Shown one piece after another: positions 17,322 to 26,123 of a stretch of 64,000 bases of DNA. The stretch comes from JADLHS01 sp039806955 (GTDB lineage Bacteria > Verrucomicrobiota > Verrucomicrobiia > Limisphaerales > JADLHS01), in assembly GCA_039806955.1 (NCBI GenBank), contig JBDHQI010000006.1:1-64000 (forward strand). Direction: 5' to 3'. The notes below the pieces were generated by a model. That model saw only the letters and a program-made list of their open reading frames with translations. It had not been told where the DNA came from and searched no databases. The position numbers were made by a program, and so were the translations under genes. How positions within the stretch are numbered: the first letter of the stretch is position 1; every line of letters begins with the position of its first letter.

Positions 17322-19133
17322 GTGGCCGGGTTGATTTCCGACAGCACTCTCGAACGAGTTCGCGCCGCCAGTGACATTGTGGATGTCATTGGCAGCTATC
17401 TGCCATTAAAACGCGCCGGCGCCAACTTTGTGGCGCTCTGCCCGTTTCATAAGGAAAAATCCCCCAGTTTCAACGTCAATCCGCACAAGCAGATTTTTCA
17501 CTGCTTTGGTTGCCACAAGGGCGGGGACGTATTCACCTTCGTCAAGGAACACGAAAACATCGGCTTTGTTGACGCCGTGCGGCGGCTGGCGGACCGGGCC
17601 CGAATTCCACTGGAGTTGGATGCCGATCCCGCCGCCCGGCAGACGCGGCACATCAAGGATCAGTTGCTGCAAATTCACGAGCAAATCACGCAACGCTGGC
17701 AAGCCTGTCTGGCCAACGAGGCGGCAGGGCAGGCCGCGCGTGATTATCTGGCGCAACGCGGTCTTTCTGCCGAAGCCATCAAGCAGTTCCGGCTGGGCGC
17801 GGCGCCCGAAGCCTGGGACGACACGGTGAACTGGGCCAAAGGCAAGGGCCTCGATCTCGCGGTGATGGAGCAGGCCGGATTGATTTTGAAGAAGGAGGAA
17901 ACGGGCCGTCACTACGACCGTTTTCGGGGTCGTTTGATGTTTCCCATTTGCGACGAGCAAGGGCGTGTGATTGGTTTCAGCGGTCGCATTTTGTCCAACG
18001 ACGACAAAGCGGCCAAGTACGTGAACTCTCCCGAGACGCCGATCTTCACCAAGAGCAAGGTGTTTTATGCGCTCGATAAATCCAAGCGCAGCATCCTGGA
18101 CGCCGGATTTGCCGTCGTGTGCGAGGGGCAGCTTGATGCCATTGCCTGTCACCAGTCCGGAGTGCGGAATGTCGTGGCGCCGCAGGGCACGGCGTTCACC
18201 GATCAGCACGCGCGGATTCTCAAGCGTTACGCGGATGAAGTGGTGCTGTGTTTTGATTCCGATCAGGCCGGACAAAACGCCATCGTGCGGTCGCTGGATC
18301 ATCTGCTCGCGTCGGGGCTGGCGATTCGCGTCGCTGTCGTGCCCGCGCCGCATGATCCGGACAGTTTCATCAAGGCCAATGGCGCGGCCGCCTTTCAACA
18401 ATTGATCGCGAGCGCCGTCGGATTTTTCGATTTCTACCTGGACCGACTTTGCCGCGTCAACGACGTCACGACCGATCGCGGACGATTGACCGTCGTGCGC
18501 AGCATGGGCGAGGCGGTGCGCAAAACGGGTCATACCGTGTTGTTGGATAATTACGCGCAGCAGACGGCGCTACGGCTCGGAGTGCAGCCGGACGCGGTGC
18601 GGCAGGAGTTTAATAAAATCACGGCGACCGCCAATCCGGCGGATGATTATGCCGATGCCGAAGCCGCCGGCGAGGCGACGGTAGCGCCAGGATTACCACC
18701 ACCGGCGATGATCGAGTCCTGGCTGCTGAAACTGGCCTTGCAGCATGAGCCGGGATTGGACTGGCTGGTGGCACATTTGGACCCGGCCTGGATTCAACAT
18801 TCCCACGTGCGCAACGTGGTGACGCGACGTCTGAAAGCGCACCAGGAGAGTACCTGGCGCGGTTTGGCGGCGCTGTTGGATGAGTGCGAATCTCCCGCGT
18901 TGGCGAGCTTGATCACGCAATGGATCGCCGATGAACGCGAGCTGCCGAATCCGGACCAACAACTGGCCGATGTGGTTTTGCGCATTCGGAATCAATTCGC
19001 GGATCAGCAGATCGCCACCTTACTTCAGCAGTTGAGCCAACCCGGAATTACCGATGCGCAAAATTTGCAGTTATTGGGCAATCTGCAACAGTGGCGCCAG
19101 TACAAGCAACAACCGCTCGGCCCATTGACGTAA
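17322..19133 (+). CDS. dnaG: DNA primase
   Basis: Makes RNA primers for chromosome replication. 603 residues. The CHC2 zinc domain has C40, H43, C61 and C64 (CPFH ... CFGC). The catalytic TOPRIM core shows VVCEGQLDA near 264-272 and VLCFDSDQAG near 310-318, the acidic metal ligands. The C-terminal ~150 residues are the helicase-binding domain, diverged. Start is GTG (17322), with MAGLISDSTLERVRAASDIVDVIG, the usual DnaG N-terminus. The macromolecular synthesis neighbours rpsU and rpoD are not present here. Confidence 0.97.
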   Translation: MAGLISDSTLERVRAASDIVDVIGSYLPLKRAGANFVALCPFHKEKSPSFNVNPHKQIFHCFGCHKGGDVFTFVKEHENIGFVDAVRRLADRARIPLELDADPAARQTRHIKDQLLQIHEQITQRWQACLANEAAGQAARDYLAQRGLSAEAIKQFRLGAAPEAWDDTVNWAKGKGLDLAVMEQAGLILKKEETGRHYDRFRGRLMFPICDEQGRVIGFSGRILSNDDKAAKYVNSPETPIFTKSKVFYALDKSKRSILDAGFAVVCEGQLDAIACHQSGVRNVVAPQGTAFTDQHARILKRYADEVVLCFDSDQAGQNAIVRSLDHLLASGLAIRVAVVPAPHDPDSFIKANGAAAFQQLIASAVGFFDFYLDRLCRVNDVTTDRGRLTVVRSMGEAVRKTGHTVLLDNYAQQTALRLGVQPDAVRQEFNKITATANPADDYADAEAAGEATVAPGLPPPAMIESWLLKLALQHEPGLDWLVAHLDPAWIQHSHVRNVVTRRLKAHQESTWRGLAALLDECESPALASLITQWIADERELPNPDQQLADVVLRIRNQFADQQIATLLQQLSQPGITDAQNLQLLGNLQQWRQYKQQPLGPLT

Positions 19134-19169
19134 AAAGCAAACGGCGCGAGTGGTTGTCCACCCGCGCCG
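19132..19169 (-). terminator. Rho-independent terminator for the cytochrome gene
   Basis: On the minus strand a 12-bp stem (CGGCGCGGGTGG with CCACTCGCGCCG, one mismatch, loop of four) is followed by TTTGCTTTTT. It starts ~20 bp beyond the cytochrome stop. The T-run abuts the dnaG stop, so the two transcripts meet here. Confidence 0.75.
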
Positions 19170-19191
19170 CGCAAGTAAAGTATTCGCGAAC

Positions 19192-19632
19192 TTACTTCGC
19201 GCCTTGTTCCACCCAGGCCCGCACCAGACTGACCTGCTCCTTGGTCAGCGGCGCGATCTTCGCCTTGTTGTCCTTGGGCGGCATCCAATCGTCTTCGTCG
19301 CCGGGCAGGTTGGCAATATTGCGCAACAACATGCTCTTCTCACTTTTTCCCGGGACGACTACTGCTCCGTGCTTTGAACCCGCCATGATGTGCTCCAGTG
19401 AGTCCAGTCGCAGCCGCGCTTTATCACGCTTTTCGCCGTGGCAACCGGTGCAGGACTTGTCAAAAATAGGTTTGATATCCTTGGCATAGGTGACACCCGT
19501 TTTCGTGGCGGCTGGCGGCAGTTTGTCCACATCCACCTGACGTTCCTCGGCTTGGGATGGGCTCAAGATCAGAGTCATTGCCAGTCCCATCAGTGCCACC
19601 CCGCCTCGCTTTAAGATATTTTGGTATTTCAT
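19192..19632 (-). CDS. Small secreted c-type cytochrome
   Basis: This 146-residue protein has a signal peptide (GGVALMGLAMTLILSPSQA, cleavage near QA-EE). One haem-binding motif, CTGCH, lies within DIKPIFDKSCTGCHGEKRDKARLRLDS; the distal Met may be in WMPP. The pattern KPIFDKSCxxCHG...LRLDS...ML is typical of the cytochrome domain common in Planctomycetes and Verrucomicrobia, usually fused to large proteins. Here it stands alone, probably as a periplasmic electron carrier. Start at 19632 matches the signal peptide. Confidence 0.87.
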   Translation of the reverse strand: MKYQNILKRGGVALMGLAMTLILSPSQAEERQVDVDKLPPAATKTGVTYAKDIKPIFDKSCTGCHGEKRDKARLRLDSLEHIMAGSKHGAVVVPGKSEKSMLLRNIANLPGDEDDWMPPKDNKAKIAPLTKEQVSLVRAWVEQGAK

Positions 19633-19758
19633 GGTCTTTATTAAAAGCCGTGAAATTGGAATGAAAGATCGGCTCGCTGTCAAAAAGAATTAACAACAAA
19701 CTTCACGAACAGTAATGCCCCGCTTGCGGGGCGCGGCCAATTCAGTTACCCCTACGGC

Positions 19759-20595
19759 GTGAGTGCGGAGCGATTTTTGGATGCGACGCTGGTCTTGCTG
19801 GGGCACGGCACGACGCGCAATGAAGATTCCCAGTTGCCGGTCTGGCAACATGCCGAGGCATTGCGGCGGCGCGGAATGTTCGCTGCCGTTCATCCCGCCT
19901 TTTGGAAACAGACCCCGCAAGTCCAATCCGTCCTGACCACGATCAAAACCCCGCGGGCATTTCTGGTTCCGCTGCTGATCAGCGAGGGATACTTCGCCAA
20001 TGAAGTGATTCCACAAGCCCTGGGTTTTTCCAATCACACCACGCTGCAATTGGAAAATACGCGAGTGCATTATTGTCAGCCGGTGGGAACGCACCCTGGT
20101 ATGACCCGGATTTTGGTGAATCGCGCCACCGAGGTCGTGGCACAGTTTCCATTTCCGTATGCGCCAAAGCCAAATAATTTGACGTTGTTCATCGCCGGAC
20201 ATGGCACGCCGCGACATCCGCAATCACGCCTGGCCGTCGAGCAACAGGCGAGGGCGATCCGTGCGTTGCACCGGTATGCCGAGGTGCGGGATGTTTATCT
20301 CGATGAAGCGCCGTACATCAAAGGCTGCCAGCAGTTGGCGTCCACGCGCGCGGTTGTCGTGGTGCCGTTTTTCATCGGCGATGGGTTGCATGTGGTGGAA
20401 GATATTCCCGTGCTGCTGGGTGAGCCGGAACGTCTGGTGAAAGAACGGCTTGCCGCCGGCCAGCCGACTTGGCGTAACCCATCCGAGAAGCACGGTAAAC
20501 TGACTTGGTACGCGCCCGCCGTGGGGCGCGCGCCAGAGCTTGGCGAAATCATCCTCGAACGGGTGCGCGAAGCGGACGCGAGAACAACAACATGA
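19759..20595 (+). CDS. CbiX/sirohydrochlorin chelatase family protein
   Basis: This 278-residue protein is made of two CbiX-type halves. The first has LLGHGTTRNEDS near the start and VPLLISEGYF; the second has FIAGHGTPRHPQSR (about 141-154) and VVPFFIGDGLH. The His in each HGT motif is the metal-site residue of this family, which inserts Co or Fe into sirohydrochlorin. No cobalamin or siroheme genes are nearby, so the substrate is unproved. Start is GTG. It overlaps the next gene in ATGA. A small GCCCCGC/GCGGGGC hairpin lies ~30 bp upstream. Confidence 0.82.
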   Translation: MSAERFLDATLVLLGHGTTRNEDSQLPVWQHAEALRRRGMFAAVHPAFWKQTPQVQSVLTTIKTPRAFLVPLLISEGYFANEVIPQALGFSNHTTLQLENTRVHYCQPVGTHPGMTRILVNRATEVVAQFPFPYAPKPNNLTLFIAGHGTPRHPQSRLAVEQQARAIRALHRYAEVRDVYLDEAPYIKGCQQLASTRAVVVVPFFIGDGLHVVEDIPVLLGEPERLVKERLAAGQPTWRNPSEKHGKLTWYAPAVGRAPELGEIILERVREADARTTT

Positions 20596-21686
20596 AACAA
20601 CTGCGTTGGGGCATTCTAGGCGCGGCCAACATTGCGCGAAAAAATTGGCGCGCGATCCGGCACAGTGGCAACGCCACGTTGACCGCGGTGGCCAGTCGCG
20701 ATCCGCAACGCGCCCGCGCCTTTGTGGACGCGTGCCAGAGTGTGGAGCCGTTCACGCCTGAGCCGGTGATTTACGATGGTTATGAGGAGTTGATCGCGGC
20801 GCCGCAGGTGGATGCGGTTTACGTTCCGCTGCCAACCGGGCGGCGTCAGGAATGGATCCTTCGCGCCGCCAAAGCCGGCAAGCACATTTTGAGCGAAAAA
20901 CCCTGCGCCATCCGACTCGCGGATTTGGAGGAGATTCTGGCCGTGTGCCGCGAGCGGCGCGTGCAATACATGGACGGGGTGATGTTTACCCATAATCGGC
21001 GGCTGCAACAGTTGCGACAGGTGTTGGACGATGGGGTGTCGGTCGGGGATTTGCGGCGCATCACTTCGCACTTCAGTTTTTTGGGCGACGCCGATTTTTT
21101 CCGCAATGCGATTCAAATGGACCATTCGCTTGAACCCCTCGGTTGCCTCGGCGACCTGGGCTGGTACAGCATCCGACTCGCACTGTGGGCCGTGAACTGG
21201 CAGTCGCCGCAGTCCGTTTCGGGGCGAATTTTGGAACAAGTCAGGGATGTTTCAGGTCAAGCCGCCGTGGCCACGGCATTTTCCGGAGAACTGATTTTTC
21301 CCGGCGGCGTCTCGGCGGATTTTTATTGTTCTTTCGTGGCGGAGAACAGTCAGTGGGCGACGCTGACCGGCACGAAAGGTTACGTGCGGATTCCGGATTT
21401 TGTGCTGCCTTTTACGAACAGCACTCTGGCGTTCGAGACGAATCAAATCCAGGCCAGTGCGCAGGGATGCGACTGGCGTTTGGAGCACACGGCGCGCGCC
21501 GTGCCATTTACCGAGTTGGAAACCAATCCTGCGACGGCGCAGGAGACGAACATGTTCCGTCATTTTAGCCAGCAGGTGTTATCCGGACAGCTCAACGAGG
21601 ACTGGCCGCGCGCCGCCTGGCGCACCCAACAAGTCACCAACGCCTGTATGGACGCGGCTTTGCAGCGTCAGTCTGACCGCAGCTAA
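20592..21686 (+). CDS. Gfo/Idh/MocA family oxidoreductase
   Basis: This 364-residue NAD(P)-dependent sugar or cyclitol dehydrogenase homologue has the N-terminal Rossmann motif WGILGAANIARKNW, then the conserved LSEKPCA (catalytic Lys region) near 103-109. The C-terminal half has DGVMFTHN and LGDLGWYSIRL, the usual substrate-side motifs. The substrate cannot be read from sequence. Translation is likely coupled to the CbiX-like gene by ATGA overlap, although a functional link is not obvious. Confidence 0.88.
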   Translation: MKQLRWGILGAANIARKNWRAIRHSGNATLTAVASRDPQRARAFVDACQSVEPFTPEPVIYDGYEELIAAPQVDAVYVPLPTGRRQEWILRAAKAGKHILSEKPCAIRLADLEEILAVCRERRVQYMDGVMFTHNRRLQQLRQVLDDGVSVGDLRRITSHFSFLGDADFFRNAIQMDHSLEPLGCLGDLGWYSIRLALWAVNWQSPQSVSGRILEQVRDVSGQAAVATAFSGELIFPGGVSADFYCSFVAENSQWATLTGTKGYVRIPDFVLPFTNSTLAFETNQIQASAQGCDWRLEHTARAVPFTELETNPATAQETNMFRHFSQQVLSGQLNEDWPRAAWRTQQVTNACMDAALQRQSDRS

Positions 21687-21730
21687 AACAATCTTTCGTT
21701 GCGTCGTCATTTTTCGCTACTCTGCGCCGC

Positions 21731-22621
21731 GTGCGATTTCGAAAAGTAACCATCATCGGTGTGGGTTTGCTGGGCGGCTCGATTGGCCTTGCCTTGCGCC
21801 GCCGCAAACTGGCCGGAGAGATCGCTGGTTACGTGCGCCGTGAGGCCAGCATCACTGAATGTGAACGGGCGGGAGCGACCGATTACGCCACCACGGATTT
21901 GCTGGCGGCGGTTTCGGGCGCGGATTTGATTGTGCTTTGCACGCCGTTGGCGCAGATGAAATCGCTCGTGCGGCAAATGCTGCCGGCGCTGAAACGCGGT
22001 GCGATTGTTACCGACGTGGGCAGCGTGAAAGCGAGTGTGGTGCAGGATGTGGAGGCGTTGCTCCACCAGGCGGGCGCGTATTTTGTCGGCAGTCATCCGA
22101 TGGCGGGCAGCGAGAAGCAAGGGGTGCTGGCGGCACGCGCGGATTTGTTTGCTGACGCGATTTGTGTGGTGACTCCGACACGGAAGACCCATCCCGCCGC
22201 GTTGCGAAAGGTGGAAACACTCTGGAAAAACCTGGGCGCGCGGTTGCTCCGCACGACGCCGGAAGCGCACGACGCTTTGGTCAGTCGTTCCAGTCATCTG
22301 CCGCATCTGCTGGCGGCGACGCTGACCAATCTTGTGTTGAATCCCAAACTGCCGAAAGAGCAGGTCAAACTTTGCGCCACGGGTTTCCGCGACACGACGC
22401 GCATCGCGTCCGGCTCGCCGGAGATGTGGCGGGATATTGTGCTGGCCAACCGGGACCAACTGCGCGTGACGTTGGATCACTATGTTCGGGAACTGCAAGC
22501 CGTGCAGGGATTGTTGCGTTCAAAGCGCCAGAATGCGGACAAAATTTTGACGCTGTTCCAAACTGCGAAAACCCGGCGCGACAACTGGTGCGCGGGCGGC
22601 GCGTCACCTTCTCAAGAATAA
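21731..22621 (+). CDS. tyrA: Prephenate dehydrogenase
   Basis: Oxidative decarboxylation of prephenate to 4-hydroxyphenylpyruvate in tyrosine synthesis. 296 residues. N-terminal dinucleotide motif VGLLGGSIGLAL, then LCTPLAQM and TDVGSVK, and the catalytic motif GSHPMAGSEKQG (about 117-128). Downstream SRSSHLPHLLAA and GFRDTTRIASGSPEMW are typical. Start is GTG at 21731. No chorismate mutase or ACT domain is fused. The aroA gene follows after a palindrome, giving a shikimate/aromatic pair. Confidence 0.93.
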   Translation: MRFRKVTIIGVGLLGGSIGLALRRRKLAGEIAGYVRREASITECERAGATDYATTDLLAAVSGADLIVLCTPLAQMKSLVRQMLPALKRGAIVTDVGSVKASVVQDVEALLHQAGAYFVGSHPMAGSEKQGVLAARADLFADAICVVTPTRKTHPAALRKVETLWKNLGARLLRTTPEAHDALVSRSSHLPHLLAATLTNLVLNPKLPKEQVKLCATGFRDTTRIASGSPEMWRDIVLANRDQLRVTLDHYVRELQAVQGLLRSKRQNADKILTLFQTAKTRRDNWCAGGASPSQE

Positions 22622-22627
22622 TATCAA

Positions 22628-22765
22628 TCGCAGATGAACACCGATAAACACGGATTATTTCGACGCGAATTACGCGAATGGTCGCGGATTCAATACGTGT
22701 TAATTCGTGAAATTCGCCTCAAGGCTGTTTCCCATCCGTATTCATCCGTGTTTATCTGTGGTTGA
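22628..22765. repeat. Imperfect palindrome between tyrA and aroA
   Basis: Left-arm text CCGATAAACACGGAT returns as ATCCGTGTTTATCTG on the right arm, and inner arms (CGCGAATTACGCGAA and TTCGTGAAATTCGCC) also pair. The whole ~138 bp could fold as one long hairpin ending at the aroA ATG. Same family as 8643-9100. Confidence 0.7.
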
Positions 22766-22766
22766 A

Positions 22767-24257
22767 ATGGCCTTACCCGATCTCATCGAAATCATCCCGC
22801 TGACGCAGCCCGTGCGCGCGGAAATCACCGTGCCGGGATCCAAGAGCATCACCAATCGCGCACTCATCCTCGCGGCGCTGGCGGATGGCGAGGTGACGCT
22901 GACCGGCGCGTTGTGGAGCGAGGATACACAGGTGATGACCGAGGCGTTGCGGACGCTGGGTTTCGACGTGCGTGTAGAGAATGACCCGGCGGAGTTTTGC
23001 AATCGCACCATCACGGTGAAAGGGCAGGGCGGGAAGATTCCCAAGGCGGGCACGGCGGAGCAACCGCTGGAATTATTCGTCGGCAATGCGGGCACGGCGG
23101 CGCGGTTTTTGGCGGCGCTGGTTTGTCTGGGCGATGGCGTGTATCGCCTGAGCGGGGTGCCACGGATGCACGAGCGGCCGCAGGCGGAACTGTTTCAAGC
23201 CTTGCGCGAGCTGGGTTATCGCGTCGAATCGGAAAAGGGAAATGACAAATTGCCGGTAATCATCAGTCACAGAGCCACAGAGCGCACCGAGAAAAAATCC
23301 GACTCTGTGCCTCTGCGGCAAAAAACCTGCAAGGTCAGTATCGCAGAAAGCTCGCAGTTTGCCTCGGCACTGCTGCTTTCCGCCAAGCGCGGCGGGTGGG
23401 AGGTGCATGTGGCGGGTGACGATGCCGAGGAAGCGCCTTATGTCAAGATGACGGAAAAGTTGGTGGCAGTATTTCCGTGGAAGGGTGGAACATTTCAGAT
23501 TGAGCCGGACGCGAGCAGCGGGAGTTATTTTTGGGCGGCGGGATTCTATACAGCTCCGCCATCTGATCAACCAACGAATCTGAATCTTGAAGGTGAGAAG
23601 TTGATTTTAACGCTGGATTGGGCATCAAGCGTGGTCGTTTCGTCTTGGCCGCAATCAGAGTGGCAAATTGATGCGAGCTTTCCTGAAGCAATGTTTTCGA
23701 TTGCCGCATCATCGGTTGGGTTGGGCGCTTTTGAAACAGAGTCAACTATGTGCCTGCAATATGGCGTTGACTGGCGTGAAAACGAGGAAGTTTGTAAAGA
23801 TTTTGGCGGCATGCGTTTGAGCCTCTCTCGGGCGTCGGACTTGGGAGATAGCATAATGACCGGAATTGTCGTTGGCCCCTTTGGAATAACTCCAATTACA
23901 TATAAAGACCTTGGCCGCCTGCGGGTTCAAGAATGTGAGCGCGTCGTCGCGTTGCGAACGGAATTGACCAAGTGCGGCGCGAAGGTCATCGAGGAAGGTG
24001 ATACGCTGACGGTTTATCCATCCAAGCTGCACGGCGCGGAGATTGAGACCTACAACGACCATCGCATGGCGATGTGTTTCGCGATTCTGGGATTGAAAGT
24101 GCCGGGCATAAAACTCAAGAATCCTGCCTGTGTGAAGAAGACGTTCCCCAACTTTTTCCAAAAACTTGCCGCGTCGCCGCCGCACGGGCTGGGCGTGGAG
24201 ATTCGCGACGGGCGCACGGGACGGAAGTTGGAAGGAGACGAGTTGTTTGCGGATTGA
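22767..24257 (+). CDS. aroA: 3-phosphoshikimate 1-carboxyvinyltransferase (EPSP synthase), with internal insertions
   Basis: Transfers enolpyruvyl from PEP to shikimate-3-phosphate. 496 residues, long for a family of about 430. Active-site motifs remain: PGSKSITNRAL, VGNAGTAARF, PRMHERP, SSQFASAL, the catalytic Asp in GDSIM, DHRMAM and KKTFPNF. The usual RVKETDR reads RVQECER, so its Lys is a Gln. Two odd segments stand out. A palindromic repeat at 23270-23315 adds ~16-20 residues. A stretch at about residues 259-385 (23542-23920) is visibly AT-richer than its flanks and diverges from the family. The frame stays open throughout, so the enzyme is probably functional. ATG at 22767 lies directly after a palindrome. 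Confidence 0.9.
   Translation: MALPDLIEIIPLTQPVRAEITVPGSKSITNRALILAALADGEVTLTGALWSEDTQVMTEALRTLGFDVRVENDPAEFCNRTITVKGQGGKIPKAGTAEQPLELFVGNAGTAARFLAALVCLGDGVYRLSGVPRMHERPQAELFQALRELGYRVESEKGNDKLPVIISHRATERTEKKSDSVPLRQKTCKVSIAESSQFASALLLSAKRGGWEVHVAGDDAEEAPYVKMTEKLVAVFPWKGGTFQIEPDASSGSYFWAAGFYTAPPSDQPTNLNLEGEKLILTLDWASSVVVSSWPQSEWQIDASFPEAMFSIAASSVGLGAFETESTMCLQYGVDWRENEEVCKDFGGMRLSLSRASDLGDSIMTGIVVGPFGITPITYKDLGRLRVQECERVVALRTELTKCGAKVIEEGDTLTVYPSKLHGAEIETYNDHRMAMCFAILGLKVPGIKLKNPACVKKTFPNFFQKLAASPPHGLGVEIRDGRTGRKLEGDELFAD
23270..23315. repeat. Palindromic repeat element inside aroA
   Basis: Arms CAGAGCCACAGAG (23270) and CTCTGTGCCTCTG (ending 23315) are inverted repeats with one mismatch, around an AT-rich loop. 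It is translated in frame to a charged, Thr/Arg/Lys-rich insert located before the SSQFASAL motif, where EPSP synthases normally have no such insert. Confidence 0.75.
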
Positions 24258-24332
24258 TTGCCGTGGCTGCGTTCGTCAGAACGCGGCTGATTGGTGGTTC
24301 GTCTGCGCTTAACATTTGCCGCACTCTTACGA

Positions 24333-25007
24333 GTGCCGCCACAAAAATTGAAAACGAAACATCCCATCGTCATCGCCATTGATGGCACGAGCGCCAGTGG
24401 CAAAAGCACCAACGCCAAACTGGTCGCGAAAGCGCTTGGCTACGTTTATGTGGACACCGGCGCGATGTATCGCACGCTGGCGTGGTATTGCCTGACCAAT
24501 CGGATTGATTTCCACGATGGCAAGGCCGTCGCGGCGGCGTGTCGCCGATGGAAAACCAAACTGGAAGTTGCGGACGCGCGGGTGCGACTCACGGTGGACG
24601 GTTATTTTCCCGAGAAGGAAATTCGCGAATCAAATGTCAGCATGGTGGTGTCGCTCATCGCCGCCGTGCCGAAGGTGCGCGAGTGGATGAAGAAAACGCA
24701 GCGCGCTTGCCTCCAATTCGGCAACCTCGTGATGGAGGGGCGAGACATCGGTACGAATGTTTTCCCCGAGACGGATTACAAATACTATCTTGACGCGCAA
24801 ATTGAGGAGCGAACCAAACGCCGCCAGGCGGAAGGCGTGAATGAAAATCTCGCCGCGCGGGATCGGCGCGACAGCCAGCGCGCCGCGGCGCCCTTGATGA
24901 TTGCGCTGGGCGCGAAAGTCATCAACAACTCGAATATGACGGCGGCGCAGACCAGCGGGCTGTTAATCAAGGACATTCAAGAACGGTTGAAGGCGGACGG
25001 GCGATGA
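24333..25007 (+). CDS. cmk: Cytidylate kinase
   Basis: Phosphorylates CMP and dCMP with ATP. P-loop IDGTSASGKST near the N-terminus, YVDTGAMYR (substrate-binding) about 20 residues on, and the lid motif with VMEGRDIGTNVFPE, then RTKRRQAEG and RDRRDSQRAAAPL, all typical. 224 residues from GTG at 24333. The start is uncertain: TTG at 24348 or 24291 are also open. It ends in an ATGA overlap with the acyltransferase gene, a pairing (cmk-plsC) known in other bacteria. Confidence 0.92.
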   Translation: MPPQKLKTKHPIVIAIDGTSASGKSTNAKLVAKALGYVYVDTGAMYRTLAWYCLTNRIDFHDGKAVAAACRRWKTKLEVADARVRLTVDGYFPEKEIRESNVSMVVSLIAAVPKVREWMKKTQRACLQFGNLVMEGRDIGTNVFPETDYKYYLDAQIEERTKRRQAEGVNENLAARDRRDSQRAAAPLMIALGAKVINNSNMTAAQTSGLLIKDIQERLKADGR

Positions 25008-25657
25008 ATCCGGTTTACTTTCTGGGATGGTGTTTTTTCCGGCTGACCTACCGGCTGTATTGCCGGGCGGAATGGTTTAATCCCGAGCGTGTGCCGGGTT
25101 CGGGGCCGCTCATTTTAGCCGCCAACCACGCGAGCATCATTGACCCGCCGCTGGTGGGCACCGGATTGAACCGCGGCATCAGCTATCTCGCGCGCGAATC
25201 GCTCTTTCGTTTTCCCGGCGTGGGTTGGGTGCTGCGGAATTGGGACGCCGTGCCGGTGGACCGTGACGGCGGCGGCGCGAAAGGGTTAAAGATCATTCTG
25301 GATCGGCTGTTGGGCGGAGCGGGAATCATTCTATTCCCCGAAGGCACACGGACGTTGGATGGCAAACTTCAGCCGGCGCGATCGGGCATTGGTTTAACCG
25401 TCATCAAATCCACGGCGCCGGTCGTGCCCGTGCGCGTGTTCGGCACCTTCGAAGCTTATGGCAAAGCGGCCCGCTTCCCCAAGCCGCGCAAGATTGCCGC
25501 GAAGTATGGCAAGCCGATGATGTTTGTCGAACTGCGGGCCGAGGCAAAAACCTGTTCCAAAGCGCGGTTGAAGCAGATTTATCAGGAAGTCGCCAATCAG
25601 ATCATGGCCGAGATCGCCAAACTGGAGCCGTGCGAAGACAAGGAAAGTTTTCCGTAA
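25004..25657 (+). CDS. plsC: 1-acyl-sn-glycerol-3-phosphate acyltransferase (PlsC family)
   Basis: Second acylation step of phosphatidic acid synthesis at the membrane. 217 residues. The catalytic NHASIID (NHxxxxD) is at about 40-46 and the substrate motif FPEGTRT is at about 112. An N-terminal hydrophobic stretch (YFLGWCFFRLTYRLY) is likely membrane-associated. Translationally coupled to cmk by ATGA overlap. Confidence 0.9.
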   Translation: MNPVYFLGWCFFRLTYRLYCRAEWFNPERVPGSGPLILAANHASIIDPPLVGTGLNRGISYLARESLFRFPGVGWVLRNWDAVPVDRDGGGAKGLKIILDRLLGGAGIILFPEGTRTLDGKLQPARSGIGLTVIKSTAPVVPVRVFGTFEAYGKAARFPKPRKIAAKYGKPMMFVELRAEAKTCSKARLKQIYQEVANQIMAEIAKLEPCEDKESFP

Positions 25658-25732
25658 CCGGAACTCAAAAACCAGAAGTGAATTTATGAGTTTGTGAGTT
25701 TGGGTGGCGGAATTGCTGGCGGAAGAGCCGAC

Positions 25733-26083
25733 TTAAATCCCGCTGTTTGAGAGTGTGGTGCTGATGGTGTTCACCACCTGCGCCAGTTGCGGATGCGATT
25801 TCTCAAACGCCGCCACGGAGCGACGCAGTTTGTCAGTGGAAGTTTTGACGCGTTCGGGATCAAGCCCGGCTTGCGTGGCGGCGTAAGCGCTGGTTTGCGC
25901 AAAGCCAACGATATCCTGTGCCTGCGGGCTGTGCGTTTTGGCCAGCCCGTTGGCTTCGGTTCTGAGTTTGTCCAGCAAGGTTAGCAACTCCGTTCGCCGT
26001 TGGCGTGGGATCGCGTCGGCTCGCTGGATGAGGGCTTCAATCTGTTGGATGGTTTCGTCAATCATGCGGTTGCGTGTTGCCAA
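25733..26083 (-). CDS. DUF4404-like small helical protein
   Basis: This 116-residue, mostly helical protein has a C-terminal block (KLRRSVAAFEKSHPQLA, then LSNSGI) matching what I recall of the DUF4404 family, small helical proteins of unknown role. No membrane or signal segment. M7 (26065) is an alternative start. Separated by ~40 bp from tmk and on the same strand, it could be its downstream partner. Confidence 0.68.
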   Translation of the reverse strand: MATRNRMIDETIQQIEALIQRADAIPRQRRTELLTLLDKLRTEANGLAKTHSPQAQDIVGFAQTSAYAATQAGLDPERVKTSTDKLRRSVAAFEKSHPQLAQVVNTISTTLSNSGI

Positions 26084-26123
26084 GTCAGCCTAGTCGGAAT
26101 CGGCGGTTCGGCAATAGAAGAAA

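Noticed and set aside
19684..19758. Cobalamin riboswitch before the CbiX-like gene
   Set aside because: Only a small hairpin is present; the space is too short and the conserved B12-box is absent.
22767..24257. aroA pseudogene
   Set aside because: Despite inserts and a divergent middle, the frame is open and most active-site residues remain.
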